Part shown: positions 18,327-27,986 of the stretch, one piece after another
Layout of the letters: every line of letters begins with the position of its first letter
Position numbering within the stretch: position 1 is the first letter of the stretch
Made by a program: the position numbers and the translations under genes
Notes under the pieces: generated by a model
The model's database searches: none
What the model was told of the DNA's origin: nothing
Seen by the model: the letters and a program-made list of their open reading frames with translations, nothing else
Origin: JAWKTM01 sp041399085
Lineage (GTDB): Bacteria > Planctomycetota > Planctomycetia > Pirellulales > Pirellulaceae
Reading direction: 5' to 3'
NCBI GenBank assembly: GCA_041399085.1
Contig: JAWKTM010000006.1
Location: 198,884 to 262,883, forward strand
Length of the DNA stretch: 64,000 nucleotides

Positions 18327-19049
18327 ATGGGACGAAGTTTTGAAAACCGGAAGCAGTCGATCATGAAGACTGCCGCGCACAAGTCAAAGCTGTACGCCAA
18401 GTACGGCAAGCAAATCTATGTGGCCGCCAAGAACGGCGTGCCCGATCCCGAAGCGAATCCGGGACTGCGGATGGTGATCGAAAAGGCCAAGATCGAGCAG
18501 GTTCCCAGCCATGTGATCGAAAAGGCGATCGAAAAAGCCAAGGGCTCGGGCGGCGAGAACTATTCGCTGGCTCGCTACGAAGGCTTCGGCCCCGGCGGCT
18601 GTTCGGTGATCGTCGATTGCTTGACGGACAACGCCAATCGCACGATCTCGGAAGTCCGCAACTGCTTCACGAAGACCGGCTCGAAGCTCGGCGCGAGCGG
18701 CTCGGTGTCTCACCAATTCGATTATCTGGCCGTGCTGTCGTTCGCCGGAGACAACGAAGATCAAGTGATCGAAGCGATGCTGGAAGCGGAAGTCGATGTC
18801 GACGACGTTGAGCTGAAGGACGGCAAGGTCACGCTCTTCGCCCCGGCGGCTCAGTTCTATCAAGCCAAGACGGCGGTCCTGGAGGCGTTCCCGGACGTCG
18901 AGCTGGAAGTTCAGGAAATCACGTTCCTGCCGCAATCGACAATGCGGCTGAGCGACGAGGACGTGCCCCGGTTCGAGAAGTTCATGGACATGCTGCAAGA
19001 TTGCGACGACGTGCAGGAGGTGTATCACAACGCCGAATTGCCCGAGTGA
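18327..19049 (+). CDS. yebC: YebC/PmpR (TACO1) family protein, YeeN-like
   Basis: A 240-residue protein of the YebC family. Members have been described as DNA-binding regulators and, more recently, as factors that help ribosomes through proline-rich stretches. Landmarks are the N-terminal MGRSFENRKQ, KSKLYAKYGKQIYVAAKNG, NPGLRMVIEKAKIEQVP and GGENYSLARYEGFGPGG. The shortened N-terminal signature resembles the YeeN-type branch. The frame is open to 18288, but the ATG at 18327 gives the family N-terminus. The gene is convergent with the helicase gene, and repeat elements lie between the two stops. Confidence 0.92.
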   Translation: MGRSFENRKQSIMKTAAHKSKLYAKYGKQIYVAAKNGVPDPEANPGLRMVIEKAKIEQVPSHVIEKAIEKAKGSGGENYSLARYEGFGPGGCSVIVDCLTDNANRTISEVRNCFTKTGSKLGASGSVSHQFDYLAVLSFAGDNEDQVIEAMLEAEVDVDDVELKDGKVTLFAPAAQFYQAKTAVLEAFPDVELEVQEITFLPQSTMRLSDEDVPRFEKFMDMLQDCDDVQEVYHNAELPE

Positions 19050-19059
19050 TGTTTCATGG

Positions 19060-19166
19060 AAGCGGCACGGGCGCAAGCCCTCCGGTTTCATCAAAGCGGT
19101 ACGGGCGCAGCCCTCCGGTTTTTTCGCCTCGGTTCGCGTTACCGGAGGGCTCGCGCCCTGCCGCTT
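19060..19166. repeat. Three copies of a GC-rich repeat forming a large hairpin between convergent genes
   Basis: Two direct copies (19060-19088 and 19094-19124, core GCGGTACGGGCGCAGCCCTC) are followed by an inverted copy (19141-19166, starting ACCGGAGGGCTCGCGCCCTG). Copy two and the inverted copy can pair over most of about 25 bp, with a run of T at 19119-19124 in the loop side. The element lies between yebC (+) and the helicase (-), where a bidirectional terminator would be useful. A fourth copy is at 18071. Confidence 0.75.
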
Positions 19167-19190
19167 CGATGGTTGGTTCTCTCGAAGGTC

Positions 19191-22100
19191 TTACGCGAGC
19201 GTTCGCCAATGCTTTTCTAGCCGTTGGCTCGACACCTTCGTGGATGTGCCCAGTTGCTGGGCGAACAAAGACACGCGGTATTCCTCGATCAACCAGCGAT
19301 ATTCATCGAGCGCCGGGTCGTCTTCGTTCTGAGTCGCCAGCTCCTGGGCACGCTGGCGGAAGCGATCCAAATGCACGCGCAGCTCGGCCAGCGCCTGGGC
19401 ATCACGAGCTTGTCCGCCACTTCGCAATCGGTCGATCCGAATCAAGATCGCTTGCAGATATCGCGGCACGTGGACGAGCCATTGCCACGGCGTTTCGGCC
19501 AAGAATCCCTCGGCCAACAATTCGCCCAGTTGACGTTCGATGTCGTCCGTCGCCGACTTGAGCTTCTCGACGCCGCGCAGCTCGTCCAACGCCAGCCGCA
19601 CGGCTTGATACGTCTCGAAAATCTTCGGCAGCACGCCGGCCGCTTCTTGCACGGCATACGAAAGCTGTCGGCGAGCCTGCTTGCACGCGGCGGCAAACTG
19701 GTCGGCGTCGCGCGGCAACGGCACTTGGCGAAGCGCCAAATCGGCCAGCAGATCCATCACCTGTTCGGCCAGCGTTCGCTGGTGAGGCAGCGTCATCGCG
19801 AACCGCTGCATCTCGTCCCAGCGCGGCAGCCAGACGACATGCGCCCGCAGCTCGCGATGCTCGGCAATCGCGAACAGCCGTCGAACGCCCGCTCGCGCCC
19901 GCCGCTCGGCCAGCGACAAACTATCGACCAGCCGCAACGACACACTCCGACCGCGATCGATCAGCGTCGGAAACGCCGGCAACGCAAACGCGCCGCGCTT
20001 CACCGGCACGCGCTGCGGCAGCTCGCCGAAGTCCCACGCGACAATCTCATCACGCTCCCAGCGAGCGTCGGCGATCACGCCTTCGTCCGACTGTTCCGCT
20101 TCGATATGCAGCTCGGCTCGCAGCGAATTCAAATCGCGGCCGCGAGCCAGCAGTTTGCCGTTCGCGTCGATCACTCGCACGTTGAAACGCAAATGCGCGG
20201 GCAGCTTGTCCAGCTCGAACGCCTCGACCCCGATCGGCTCTTCCGCCAAACGGCTCAGCGTCTGCGCCACCGTCTGCAAAAACGGTCCTTGCCCGAAATG
20301 CAACATGCCGGCGGCTTGACGAGCCGTATCGGGCGCGGGGACCAGCGAACGCCGGATCGACTTGGGCAGCGTGCGAATCAACGCCGTGATCTTCTCCTCC
20401 AACATGCCCGGCACGAGCCAATCCAGCCGGTCCGCATCCAAGCGACTGACCGCTTCGCGCGGGATCGTCAGCGTCAAGCCATCGTCGGTCTCGCCCGGTT
20501 GAAAACGATACTCGACCTGCACCGACAGATCGCCCAAATCGTATCGGTCGGGGAACTCGAGCTCGTCTTCGTCGTCGGCCTGAGGCAACACGTCCGACCG
20601 CCGCATCGCCAGCCGCTCGATCTCGTCGGGCGCGGCCGTGTCGAGCCACCGTCGCAACGTGGCCCAATCGTAAATGTTGTCCGGCAACCGCTCGTGATAG
20701 AACTCGTACAACGCTTGATCCGACACAAACAGATCGGCCCGTCGAGCGCGGTTGCCTTCCTCTCGCAGGCGTTTCAGCAATGCTCGATTCTGCTCGTAAA
20801 AGGCCGCTTTCGCGTCGAACAAGCCTTCGACCAACGCGTTCTGAATGAAAATTCGCCGAGCTTCGACCGGATCGTGCGGACCGTAGCGAACTTGCCGCTG
20901 AGCCACGATTGGCAATCCGAACAGCGTCACGCGCTCGTAGGCCATCACGCTGCGCCGCCGCTTCGACCAATGCGGTTGGCTGTACGAGCGTTTAACCAAA
21001 TGCCCAGCCAGCGGCTCGATCCAATCGGGATTAATGCGAGCCGCCGTGCGTAAGTATCGTCGCGAAGTTTCCAGCAATTCGGCGGCGATCAGCCACGAAG
21101 GTTTGTTTTTGAACAGCGACGAGCCGGGCCACAACTGGAAACGTTGGCTGCCGGCGCCTTGATACTCGAAGCGATCCACCCGCATCGCGATGTTCGACAA
21201 CAAACCGGCCAGCAGCGATCGATGAATCGCGTCGTAGTCGTCGCGCCGCGGCGGTATCTTCAGGTTGGCTTGCGTGACCAGCCGCACCAGTTGCCGATGC
21301 ACGTCCAGCCACTCGCATCCGATTCGACGAGAGAAAATTCTGCCGACAAGCCTTCTGCAATTGGTTGCGTGACAGCTCGTCTTTCAACTTGTGATAGAAG
21401 TCCCACAGGTTCAGCAGCGACAGGAAATCGGAATCGGGATGAGCCCACTGCCCGTGTTTCTCGTCCGCCGCGGCTTGCTTGTCGACCGGCCGTTCGCGCG
21501 GGTCTTGCGTCGCCGACGCGCGCGGCGTGATTAGCACCTCATACAGGCACTGCTCCCCTCCGCCGCCAAAATCATCCGGCCGATACGCGGATCGACCGGC
21601 AATTGGCTCAGCCGTCGGCCGACGTCCGTCAGCCGCCGGTGTTCGTCGATCGCCCCCAGTTCGTACAGCGTTTTGAAGCCGTCCCGCCGACTCGTGCCGC
21701 GGCGGGTCGAGAAACAGGAACTCGTCGATCGAACCCAACCGCAACGCCAGCATCTGCAAATCACGGCCGCCAGATTCGTGCGGCGAATTTCGGGCGTGGG
21801 ATAACGATCGCGCGCCGATAGTCGTCCTCGGCGAACAACCGCGCGCAGATGCCTGGCCCGACACGTCCGCAACGGCCCATGCGTTGATCGGCCGAAGCCT
21901 GGGAAATCGGCTCGATCGGCAATCGCTGCACCTTCGATCGCGGCGAGTAACGGCTGATGCGAGCCAAGCCGCTGTCGATCACGTAGCGAATGTTCGGCAC
22001 CGTCAACGACGACTCGGCCACGTTCGTCGCCAACACGTTCGCCGGCCTTTGTGCGGCGGAAAACCTTGTTCTGTTCCTGCGCGTGGAAAGTCGCGCGTAC

Positions 22101-23096
22101 AGCGGCACGATCTCGGCGCCGCCGCCCAGCGTCCGACCACGCAACACTTTCGACGTCGCGGATGTCTCGCTCCGTCGGCAGAAACACCAACATGTCGCCG
22201 GGCCTTCGGCCACCAATTCGCTGGCGGCGTCGGCGATCCCGCGCGGCAAATCGACGTCGTCGCCGTCCTCGTTCTGCTCCAGCGGCCGATAACGAACGTC
22301 GACCGGATAGCCGCGTCCTGAGACTTCGACGATCGGCGCCGGATTGTCCGTCGAACGCGAAGTGCCGCGAAAACCGCTCGGCGTCCAACGTGGCGGCTGG
22401 TCACGATCACCCGCAGATCGCGTCGCCGCCGCAACAAGCGATGCAGAAAGCCCAGCAGAAAGTCGATGTTCAGCGTCCGTTCGTGGGCTTCGTCGACGAT
22501 GATCGTGTCGTATTGATCCAAGAACCGATCGTTCTGGGTTTCGGCCAGTAGAATGCCGTCCGTCATCAGCTTGACGTATGCGTCGGCTTGCGTCGTATCG
22601 GTGAAACGCACTTTGTAGCCGACGAACTTACTGGCGTCGGTCGCGACGCCCGCTCACGGCAAGCCGACTGCAGATTCGTCCGTCAGACGAGCCGCGATGC
22701 TGCGAGCGGCGATGCAGCGCGGCTGAGTATGGCCGATCAAGCCGTCGACGCCGCGGCCGGCATCCAGGCAGATTTTCGGCAACTGAGTGGACTTGCCCGA
22801 ACCCGTTTCGCCGCAAACCACGATCGCGCGATGCCGCTGAATCGCTTCCGAGATCTGCTCGACCGCCGCGTGATCGGCAAAGCCGGATCGTAGATTCGCG
22901 GAGGCAACCGGGTCTGCCGCTTCTCGCGGCGAGCGATCGACTGCTCCAGCCGCTCCGTGAACTTGGCCAATTCACGATCGAACGGCCGCTGGGCTTGCAT
23001 CGCGCCGCGAATCGACCGAGCCTGTCGCCCCAAGCGATGCCGATCGATCTGCATCGCCGAGGCGATCCGAGCTTCCAATTCGTCCAACGTGGTCAT
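19191..23096 (-). pseudogene. hrpA: ATP-dependent RNA helicase HrpA (DEAH box), reading frame broken many times
   Basis: The sequence encodes a full-length HrpA-type helicase (about 1300 residues), but not in one frame. The first ~65 codons are intact from 23096. Between about 22900 and 21300 the conserved sequence jumps between frames at least a dozen times. Motif I GETGSGKST, motif II DEAH (VDEAHERTLNIDF) and motif VI QRMGRCGRVG are all present, each in a different fragment, and an in-frame TGA lies near 22650. The last 2.1 kb (703 codons from 21302 to 19191, with the DUF3418 C-terminal region) is uninterrupted. One break near 22410 looks like a single extra C before the GCCACG of motif III. 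The amino acids stay highly conserved across all breaks, so decay is recent or the consensus has errors. HrpA unwinds RNA and rescues stalled ribosomes. Confidence 0.8.
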
Positions 23097-23172
23097 TGCG
23101 TGCCACCGTAGCTCGGTTTCGAGGCGGAGCGCTTCCGGAGCCTAAATGGCCACGAATCGGCGGCCGCGCAGC

Positions 23173-23352
23173 TTAGTCCCGAGCCGTGTCAAGTTGTTGC
23201 TTGTCCGTTTGCGTTCGTCGCAATTGCCGCAATCGCCACGAGGCCGCGGCCAACCACGAGCCAGCCACACCGCTGACGACGCCCAGAAAATACATTCCGG
23301 TCAGAATCCAACCTTCGCCGTTGGTCATATGGGCCAGGACAATTTGAGTCAT
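23173..23352 (-). CDS. Small single-pass membrane protein
   Basis: A 59-residue protein starting MTQIVLAHMTNG, with one hydrophobic segment at residues ~15-35 (WILTGMYFLGVVSGVAGSW), then a basic tail (RLRQLRRTQ). The ATG at 23352 has GGAG about 7 bases upstream, which favours it over the longer open frame to 23454. The predicted topology is N-out, basic C-terminus inside. The family is unknown. It lies upstream of and divergent from the decarboxylase gene. Confidence 0.6.
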   Translation of the reverse strand: MTQIVLAHMTNGEGWILTGMYFLGVVSGVAGSWLAAASWRLRQLRRTQTDKQQLDTARD

Positions 23353-23649
23353 GGAAGAGCTCCGATGGATGGGTGGCAGTGTCATTGCGGTCGGCACCGC
23401 GGTACCGCAGTTTCGCGCGGCGCGGCAGTATACAGCACATTCCATGCGAAGCACGAGACCGACCCGCGCGAGGCCGCCGATTTTCCGAACGCAGCACCTC
23501 GAACGCCTCGCGAACCAGCCATGAGTGTCGAATCCGGTATTCGCGGTTCGATGGGCTGTGATATCATGCGGCCCGCCAATGTCCGCCGGCGTGAGTTTGG
23601 CGGTCGTTCTGGGCGAAACGAACTCTTCAATCGAACGTGAGTCGACGAC

Positions 23650-24624
23650 GTGTCAACTGTGCAACGCATTCTAGTAACTGGCGGCGCGGGGTTTCTCGGT
23701 TCTCACCTGTGCGAACGGCTTGTCGCGGCCGGGCAAGATGTGATCTGCCTCGACAACTTCTTTACCAGCCAAAAGGAGAACGTCGCCCATCTGTTGTCGC
23801 GTCCGAACTTTGAACTGATTCGGCACGACATCACCTCGCCGATTTGGTTGGAAGTGGATCAGATTTACAACTTGGCTTGTCCGGCCGCGCCAGGTCACTA
23901 TCAATACAACCCGATCAAGACAATGAAGACCTCGGTGCAAGGCGCGATTAACGTGCTAGGCATGGCACGGCGCTGCCACGCTAAGGTGTTGCAGGCTTCG
24001 ACCAGCGAAGTGTACGGCGATCCCGAAGTGCATCCGCAGCCGGAGTCGTATCGCGGCAACGTGAATCCGATCGGCCCGCGAGCTTGTTACGACGAGGGCA
24101 AACGAGCGGCCGAAACGTTGTTCATGGATTACCACCGAATGAACCGCGTGAATATTCGAATCGTGCGGATCTTCAACACGTATGGCCCGCGCATGCATCC
24201 GTTCGATGGCCGAGTGGTGTCGAATTTCATCCGCCAAGCGTTGTCGGGCGACGACATTACGATCTTTGGCGACGGCCAGCAGACTCGGTCGTTCTGTTAT
24301 CGCGATGATCTGATCGACGCGATGATCCAGGTGATGAACGCCCCAGACGATTTCATTGGCCCGGTCAACATCGGAAATCCCGGCGAGTTCACGATTCGCG
24401 AACTGGCCGAGCAAGTGATCGAACTAACCGGTTCCTCGTCGAAGCTAGTCCATAAACCGCTGCCGGCCGACGACCCGACTCGCCGCCAACCGAACATTTC
24501 GCTGATCCAGAGTCGGCTGGGCTGGGAGCCGAAAGTGCCGCTCCGCGAGGGACTCGAGCAGACGATCGCCTGGTTCAAGTCGATCGAAGTCGACCGTTAC
24601 CGACCGCCGACTCCCAACTTCTGA
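23650..24624 (+). CDS. UDP-glucuronate decarboxylase (UDP-xylose synthase)
   Basis: An extended SDR of 324 residues that converts UDP-glucuronate to UDP-xylose, a precursor for surface polysaccharides. Rossmann motif GGAGFLGSH is at residues 11-19. The family-specific segments NLACPAAPGHYQYNPIKTMK, STSEVYGDP and GPRACYDEGKR (catalytic YxxxK) are all present, followed by FNTYGPRMHP, the pattern of UXS enzymes. The start is a GTG at 23650 with only a weak SD. It is convergent with the DUF1501 gene; a GC-rich hairpin lies in the 48-bp gap. Confidence 0.9.
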   Translation: MSTVQRILVTGGAGFLGSHLCERLVAAGQDVICLDNFFTSQKENVAHLLSRPNFELIRHDITSPIWLEVDQIYNLACPAAPGHYQYNPIKTMKTSVQGAINVLGMARRCHAKVLQASTSEVYGDPEVHPQPESYRGNVNPIGPRACYDEGKRAAETLFMDYHRMNRVNIRIVRIFNTYGPRMHPFDGRVVSNFIRQALSGDDITIFGDGQQTRSFCYRDDLIDAMIQVMNAPDDFIGPVNIGNPGEFTIRELAEQVIELTGSSSKLVHKPLPADDPTRRQPNISLIQSRLGWEPKVPLREGLEQTIAWFKSIEVDRYRPPTPNF

Positions 24625-24627
24625 TCG

Positions 24628-24655
24628 ACGTCGCGCGTTAGCGCCGGCGCGACGT
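24628..24655. terminator. GC-rich hairpin between convergent genes
   Basis: Arms ACGTCGCGC (24628-24636) and GCGCGACGT (24647-24655) are perfectly complementary over 9 bp with a 10-base loop. It sits 4 bases after the decarboxylase stop and before the end of the convergent DUF1501 gene. There is no T-run, so it is a possible bidirectional transcript end rather than a classical intrinsic terminator. Confidence 0.5.
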
Positions 24656-24672
24656 GAACTTCACGCCCGCGA

Positions 24673-26067
24673 TCACAGCAGTCCTGGAATCGGTTCCGCG
24701 CCGTCAGCCACTTGGATCACTTCCCGCGGCAGTCCGCGCGTGATGCGAACTTGCCCGACGTCCAGCATCGTGTGCATGATCGTCGAAACGAGGTTCTCGA
24801 TCCGCTGCGGTTCGGATTGAGGCTGACCGGCGTCGCTGGTCGACTGGCCGATCACTTGGCCCATCTGCAAACCGCCGCCCGCCAACAGCAGCGGCGCCAA
24901 GCCGCCCCAATGGTCGCGACCGCCGCGAGCGTTGACCTTGGGCGTGCGGCCCATCTCACCCGTGGCGACCAGCAAAATCTTGTCGCTCAGCCCCCGCGCT
25001 TCAACGTCTTCCAAAAATGCCGAGACGGCGTGGTCAAACGGCAATCCCATGTACTGCATGCCTTCGTCAATCGTCGCGTTGTTCACGTCGGCGTGCATGT
25101 CCCAAACAAAGTTGGTCGTAACCGTGACGAATCCGCATCCGGCTTCGCACAACCGCCGAGCCAGCAACAGCAGCTTGCCCAGCGTCTTGGCATTGTCGAC
25201 ATAGTTGTTGTAGTTGTTCCACTTGCGGCTAATCTGATCCGGCCGCACAAGTGGCGCCGTATCGTAGCGAGCCAGCGTCGCCGGATTTTCTCGCGACAAA
25301 TCAAACGCGTCGGCCACGCCTCCCAGAATCGTGCTGAACGCTTGCTCCTGAAACCGATCCACGCCTTCCAATAGACCTTCGCTGTCTGCCGCGCGTTTGA
25401 TCCGATCCAGCCCGGCCAGCAAACTGCGGCGGTCGTCCAAACGCTGCGGTGGGACGTTCAACTGCATGTCTTGCTGTAAAGTTCCACCGGCTCCTGGAAC
25501 GAATGGCGTATAGGCCGATCCGAGCGATCCGACGTCGTTGAACTTGCCAAAGCTCATGTTGCCCGCTTGACGATCAGGATCGACGGCGCGGGGAAACAGC
25601 ACCACGTTCGTGGGCATGCCGGTTCGTTCATCGTTCGCGCCCGCCACGCGCGAATAGATCGATCCCAAGTTGGCGCCCGCCGTCTGCGGACAAACAATCG
25701 GCTTGATATCGTGATTGCCATTGCCCGTCGTGAACGAACGCACAACGGCGGTGCGATGCGCGAGCGCGGCCAGTTTCTGCAGCGTTCCGCCGTAGGTGAT
25801 GCCAGGCAACGACGTGGCCACTTCGCCCGTGACGCTATGCACTCCGGACGGCGCCGTCATCTTCGGATCAAAAGTTTCCGTCTGCGGTGGGCCGCCGTGC
25901 ATGAACAGAAAGATGACGGACTTGTCGTGAACCGGTCGCCCTTGAGCCGCCGCCTCCGCCTTAGCCGCCAACAACTGTGGCAAAGCCAGACCGCCCAACC
26001 CCAACGAGCCGATACGCAAAAAATCTCGTCGATGTGGCCGCAAGCCGGCATGAGTAAATGACAACAC
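24673..26067 (-). CDS. DUF1501 Tat-exported protein (second copy, divergent)
   Basis: A 464-residue DUF1501 family protein. The N-terminal HRRDFLRIGSLGLGGLALP is a twin-arginine signal. It shares with the other DUF1501 protein the FLFMHGGPPQTETFDPK block and a later MGRTPKVNARGGRDHWGG block, but otherwise differs, so it is not a recent duplicate. No PSCyt1/PSD1 partner is adjacent; the upstream neighbour on the same strand is a coiled-coil protein 84 bases away. The function is unknown beyond the family fold. Confidence 0.9.
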   Translation of the reverse strand: MLSFTHAGLRPHRRDFLRIGSLGLGGLALPQLLAAKAEAAAQGRPVHDKSVIFLFMHGGPPQTETFDPKMTAPSGVHSVTGEVATSLPGITYGGTLQKLAALAHRTAVVRSFTTGNGNHDIKPIVCPQTAGANLGSIYSRVAGANDERTGMPTNVVLFPRAVDPDRQAGNMSFGKFNDVGSLGSAYTPFVPGAGGTLQQDMQLNVPPQRLDDRRSLLAGLDRIKRAADSEGLLEGVDRFQEQAFSTILGGVADAFDLSRENPATLARYDTAPLVRPDQISRKWNNYNNYVDNAKTLGKLLLLARRLCEAGCGFVTVTTNFVWDMHADVNNATIDEGMQYMGLPFDHAVSAFLEDVEARGLSDKILLVATGEMGRTPKVNARGGRDHWGGLAPLLLAGGGLQMGQVIGQSTSDAGQPQSEPQRIENLVSTIMHTMLDVGQVRITRGLPREVIQVADGAEPIPGLL

Positions 26068-26151
26068 GGTTGAATCCTCCGCGGTAACTGAACAACAGCT
26101 TCGCGTTCAGTCATATCAAAACGAGTGGATGGATTCAAGCTTACCGCCTGG

Positions 26152-27405
26152 CTACGGCTTGTCATCGCGCCCCAAACCAAGGCGGGTCAACCAACGTCCG
26201 CGGCTCGCTTTTCCCCCGTCTTCGCCCGAGGCGCGAGAGATCGAATTCTCTTGTTGTTGCTGCTTGCGCAGTTCGAACAACTGTTGCTCCATGTCGGCGC
26301 GTTCGCGAGCCAACTTGGCTCGCTCGAGCGAGATGTCGATTTCCGCCTGCCGCAGCCGGTCGTGCCATTCGTCCTTCAATCGCTGAAGCTCCTCGTGGTC
26401 GGCATGTAGTTCGGGATTCGACTCGCGCGAGACGGCGGCCGCCTGCCGTTCCCGTTTTGCCATTTCCGCAATGCGGTGTCGCAACTCCTGAATCTCCTTG
26501 TCCTTCTCCGCGACCACTCCGTCCGTAATCCGAATCGCGCCCTCAATGCTCAACCGCTGCTTCGACTGTGCAGCGTGCGGGTTGGCTTCGTCCTCCATTT
26601 CGGCAATCATCCGGCGCTTCTGAGCTTCCCAGTCGAACACATCGGAACCGTCGTCCGAGCCGCCGTGCATGCCTCGAAGCTGGTCGGTCAACTCCGTATT
26701 CCGTTGCTTCAACTCGCGCAGCTCTTCGACCGCCATCTCGAACCGCCGTTGCATTTCCGCCCATTCGTTACTCTCGACGGCCGAACTGACGATTTCACCG
26801 TCCCGCGACTCCAATAGATCGATGCGATCCAACAATCGGCGGCGTTCCGCCATCAGCTCGGTTACTTCGCGAGCCAACTCGGATTCACTTCCGTTCTCCA
26901 CTGCCAGCGCCGTCATCTGATCCCGCAGCAGTCCGAGCGCTTCGGCTCGCGAGTCGGCCAGCCGTTGAATTTCGGCCAATTCACTCCGCAATTCTCGTTC
27001 GGATTCACGCGCGGCGGCCAATTCCTGTTGGAGCTCCTCGCGCCAATCGTCGGCTGGATCGCCGAGCGAATGGCCATCGGCGTCGCAATCGGAAGAGCCT
27101 ATGAGCCCGCTCTCAACGTGGGATGATTGCCGCTGTTGGCATTCAAGCAGCCGTTGCTCCATTTGCTCGGCCTGCTCGCAAAGCTCCTCGGCGCGGCGGT
27201 CGAGTTCGGCCGCTCGCTGCTCCGCCTGGGCGTCGATCGTGGTGATCTCGACCGTGAGCGCCTCTAGCTTTTCCAGCAGCGTCGACTCGGCGGATTTCAA
27301 ACGATGGCGATGACGCTCGAGCGCTCGGCGCGCGCGGCCGCGTTGCGAGTCGATCGTGGCTCGCATTTGCTCCTTCCAGCCATCCGTACTGTGGTCCGAC
27401 GACAT
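26152..27405 (-). CDS. Long coiled-coil protein of unknown function
   Basis: A 417-residue cytoplasmic protein that is coiled coil over most of its length (about residues 15-85, 125-245 and 310-390), with no enzymatic motif. Two shorter less helical stretches break it, one Ser/Gly/Asp-rich near 95-120 and one near 250-275 (GGSDDGSDVFDWEAQKRRM). It ends with a basic tail (RGRWLTRLGLGRDDKP) that could bind membrane or nucleic acid. The ATG at 27405 has AGGA 5 bases upstream and is preferred to the upstream in-frame start at 27465. It may be scaffold-like. Confidence 0.75.
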   Translation of the reverse strand: MSSDHSTDGWKEQMRATIDSQRGRARRALERHRHRLKSAESTLLEKLEALTVEITTIDAQAEQRAAELDRRAEELCEQAEQMEQRLLECQQRQSSHVESGLIGSSDCDADGHSLGDPADDWREELQQELAAARESERELRSELAEIQRLADSRAEALGLLRDQMTALAVENGSESELAREVTELMAERRRLLDRIDLLESRDGEIVSSAVESNEWAEMQRRFEMAVEELRELKQRNTELTDQLRGMHGGSDDGSDVFDWEAQKRRMIAEMEDEANPHAAQSKQRLSIEGAIRITDGVVAEKDKEIQELRHRIAEMAKRERQAAAVSRESNPELHADHEELQRLKDEWHDRLRQAEIDISLERAKLARERADMEQQLFELRKQQQQENSISRASGEDGGKASRGRWLTRLGLGRDDKP

Positions 27406-27567
27406 CGCTTTCCTGACAAAGATGCGGAGTCTCCGCTCCGGTCGAGGCGAGATAAACCTATCCAATGAATAGGTTACGACGAGTCCGTCGTCAAAACCTT
27501 GGGATCGGTTGTGCGGACGGCCCGCATTGTGAGATGCGAAAAGCGAATTCAGACCAGTCGGGTTGAA

Positions 27568-27963
27568 TTACATCATCCACAAGTGTCGGAGAAAGATGAT
27601 GCCCCCAGTGATGGCGGCTCCCGCGGCCACGGTCAACACGGCGCCGCTGGCGATATCCAAAGAATCCCGCAGCCGAGCGTTCTCACACTCATCCACGGCC
27701 CGAGCCAATTGTTCGATCGCTCCATTCAGCAGTTCAGCCCCCAAAACCATCACAATGCATACAACTAGCACACACCATTCGAGATAAGAGACTTTTAGCG
27801 CGGCGGCCAGCGCAACCACGGCCAAGCCTGCCGCCAAATGCACATAACAACTTGGCTGTCCCTGAACGCCGACCACGATTCCCCGCATCGCGTCGGCGAA
27901 TCTCCGAGCCCAGCTCCGCCGTGGACGCAAGAATGGTTTGGCGGACCGTTCCGATTCAGCCAT
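27568..27963 (-). CDS. dgkA: Prokaryotic diacylglycerol/undecaprenol kinase (DgkA family)
   Basis: A 131-residue integral membrane protein with three predicted helices, the size of DgkA. The family motif ELLNGAIEQLARAVD (E-x-x-N-x-A-I-E...D) lies near residues 78-92. DgkA enzymes phosphorylate diacylglycerol or undecaprenol at the inner membrane, feeding phospholipid or cell-wall lipid recycling. ATG at 27963 is used; a TTG at 27972 is also in frame. It lies 23 bases after the lptD-like gene on the same strand, so the two envelope genes are likely co-transcribed. Confidence 0.88.
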   Translation of the reverse strand: MAESERSAKPFLRPRRSWARRFADAMRGIVVGVQGQPSCYVHLAAGLAVVALAAALKVSYLEWCVLVVCIVMVLGAELLNGAIEQLARAVDECENARLRDSLDIASGAVLTVAAGAAITGGIIFLRHLWMM

Positions 27964-27986
27964 GGTCAGCAAACTCAGGCATGGTG

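Noticed and set aside
19224..21053. 609-codon plus-strand frame opposite the hrpA C-terminal part
   Set aside because: Gln/Arg/His-rich composition of an antisense GC-rich frame; the minus frame has DUF3418-type helicase sequence.
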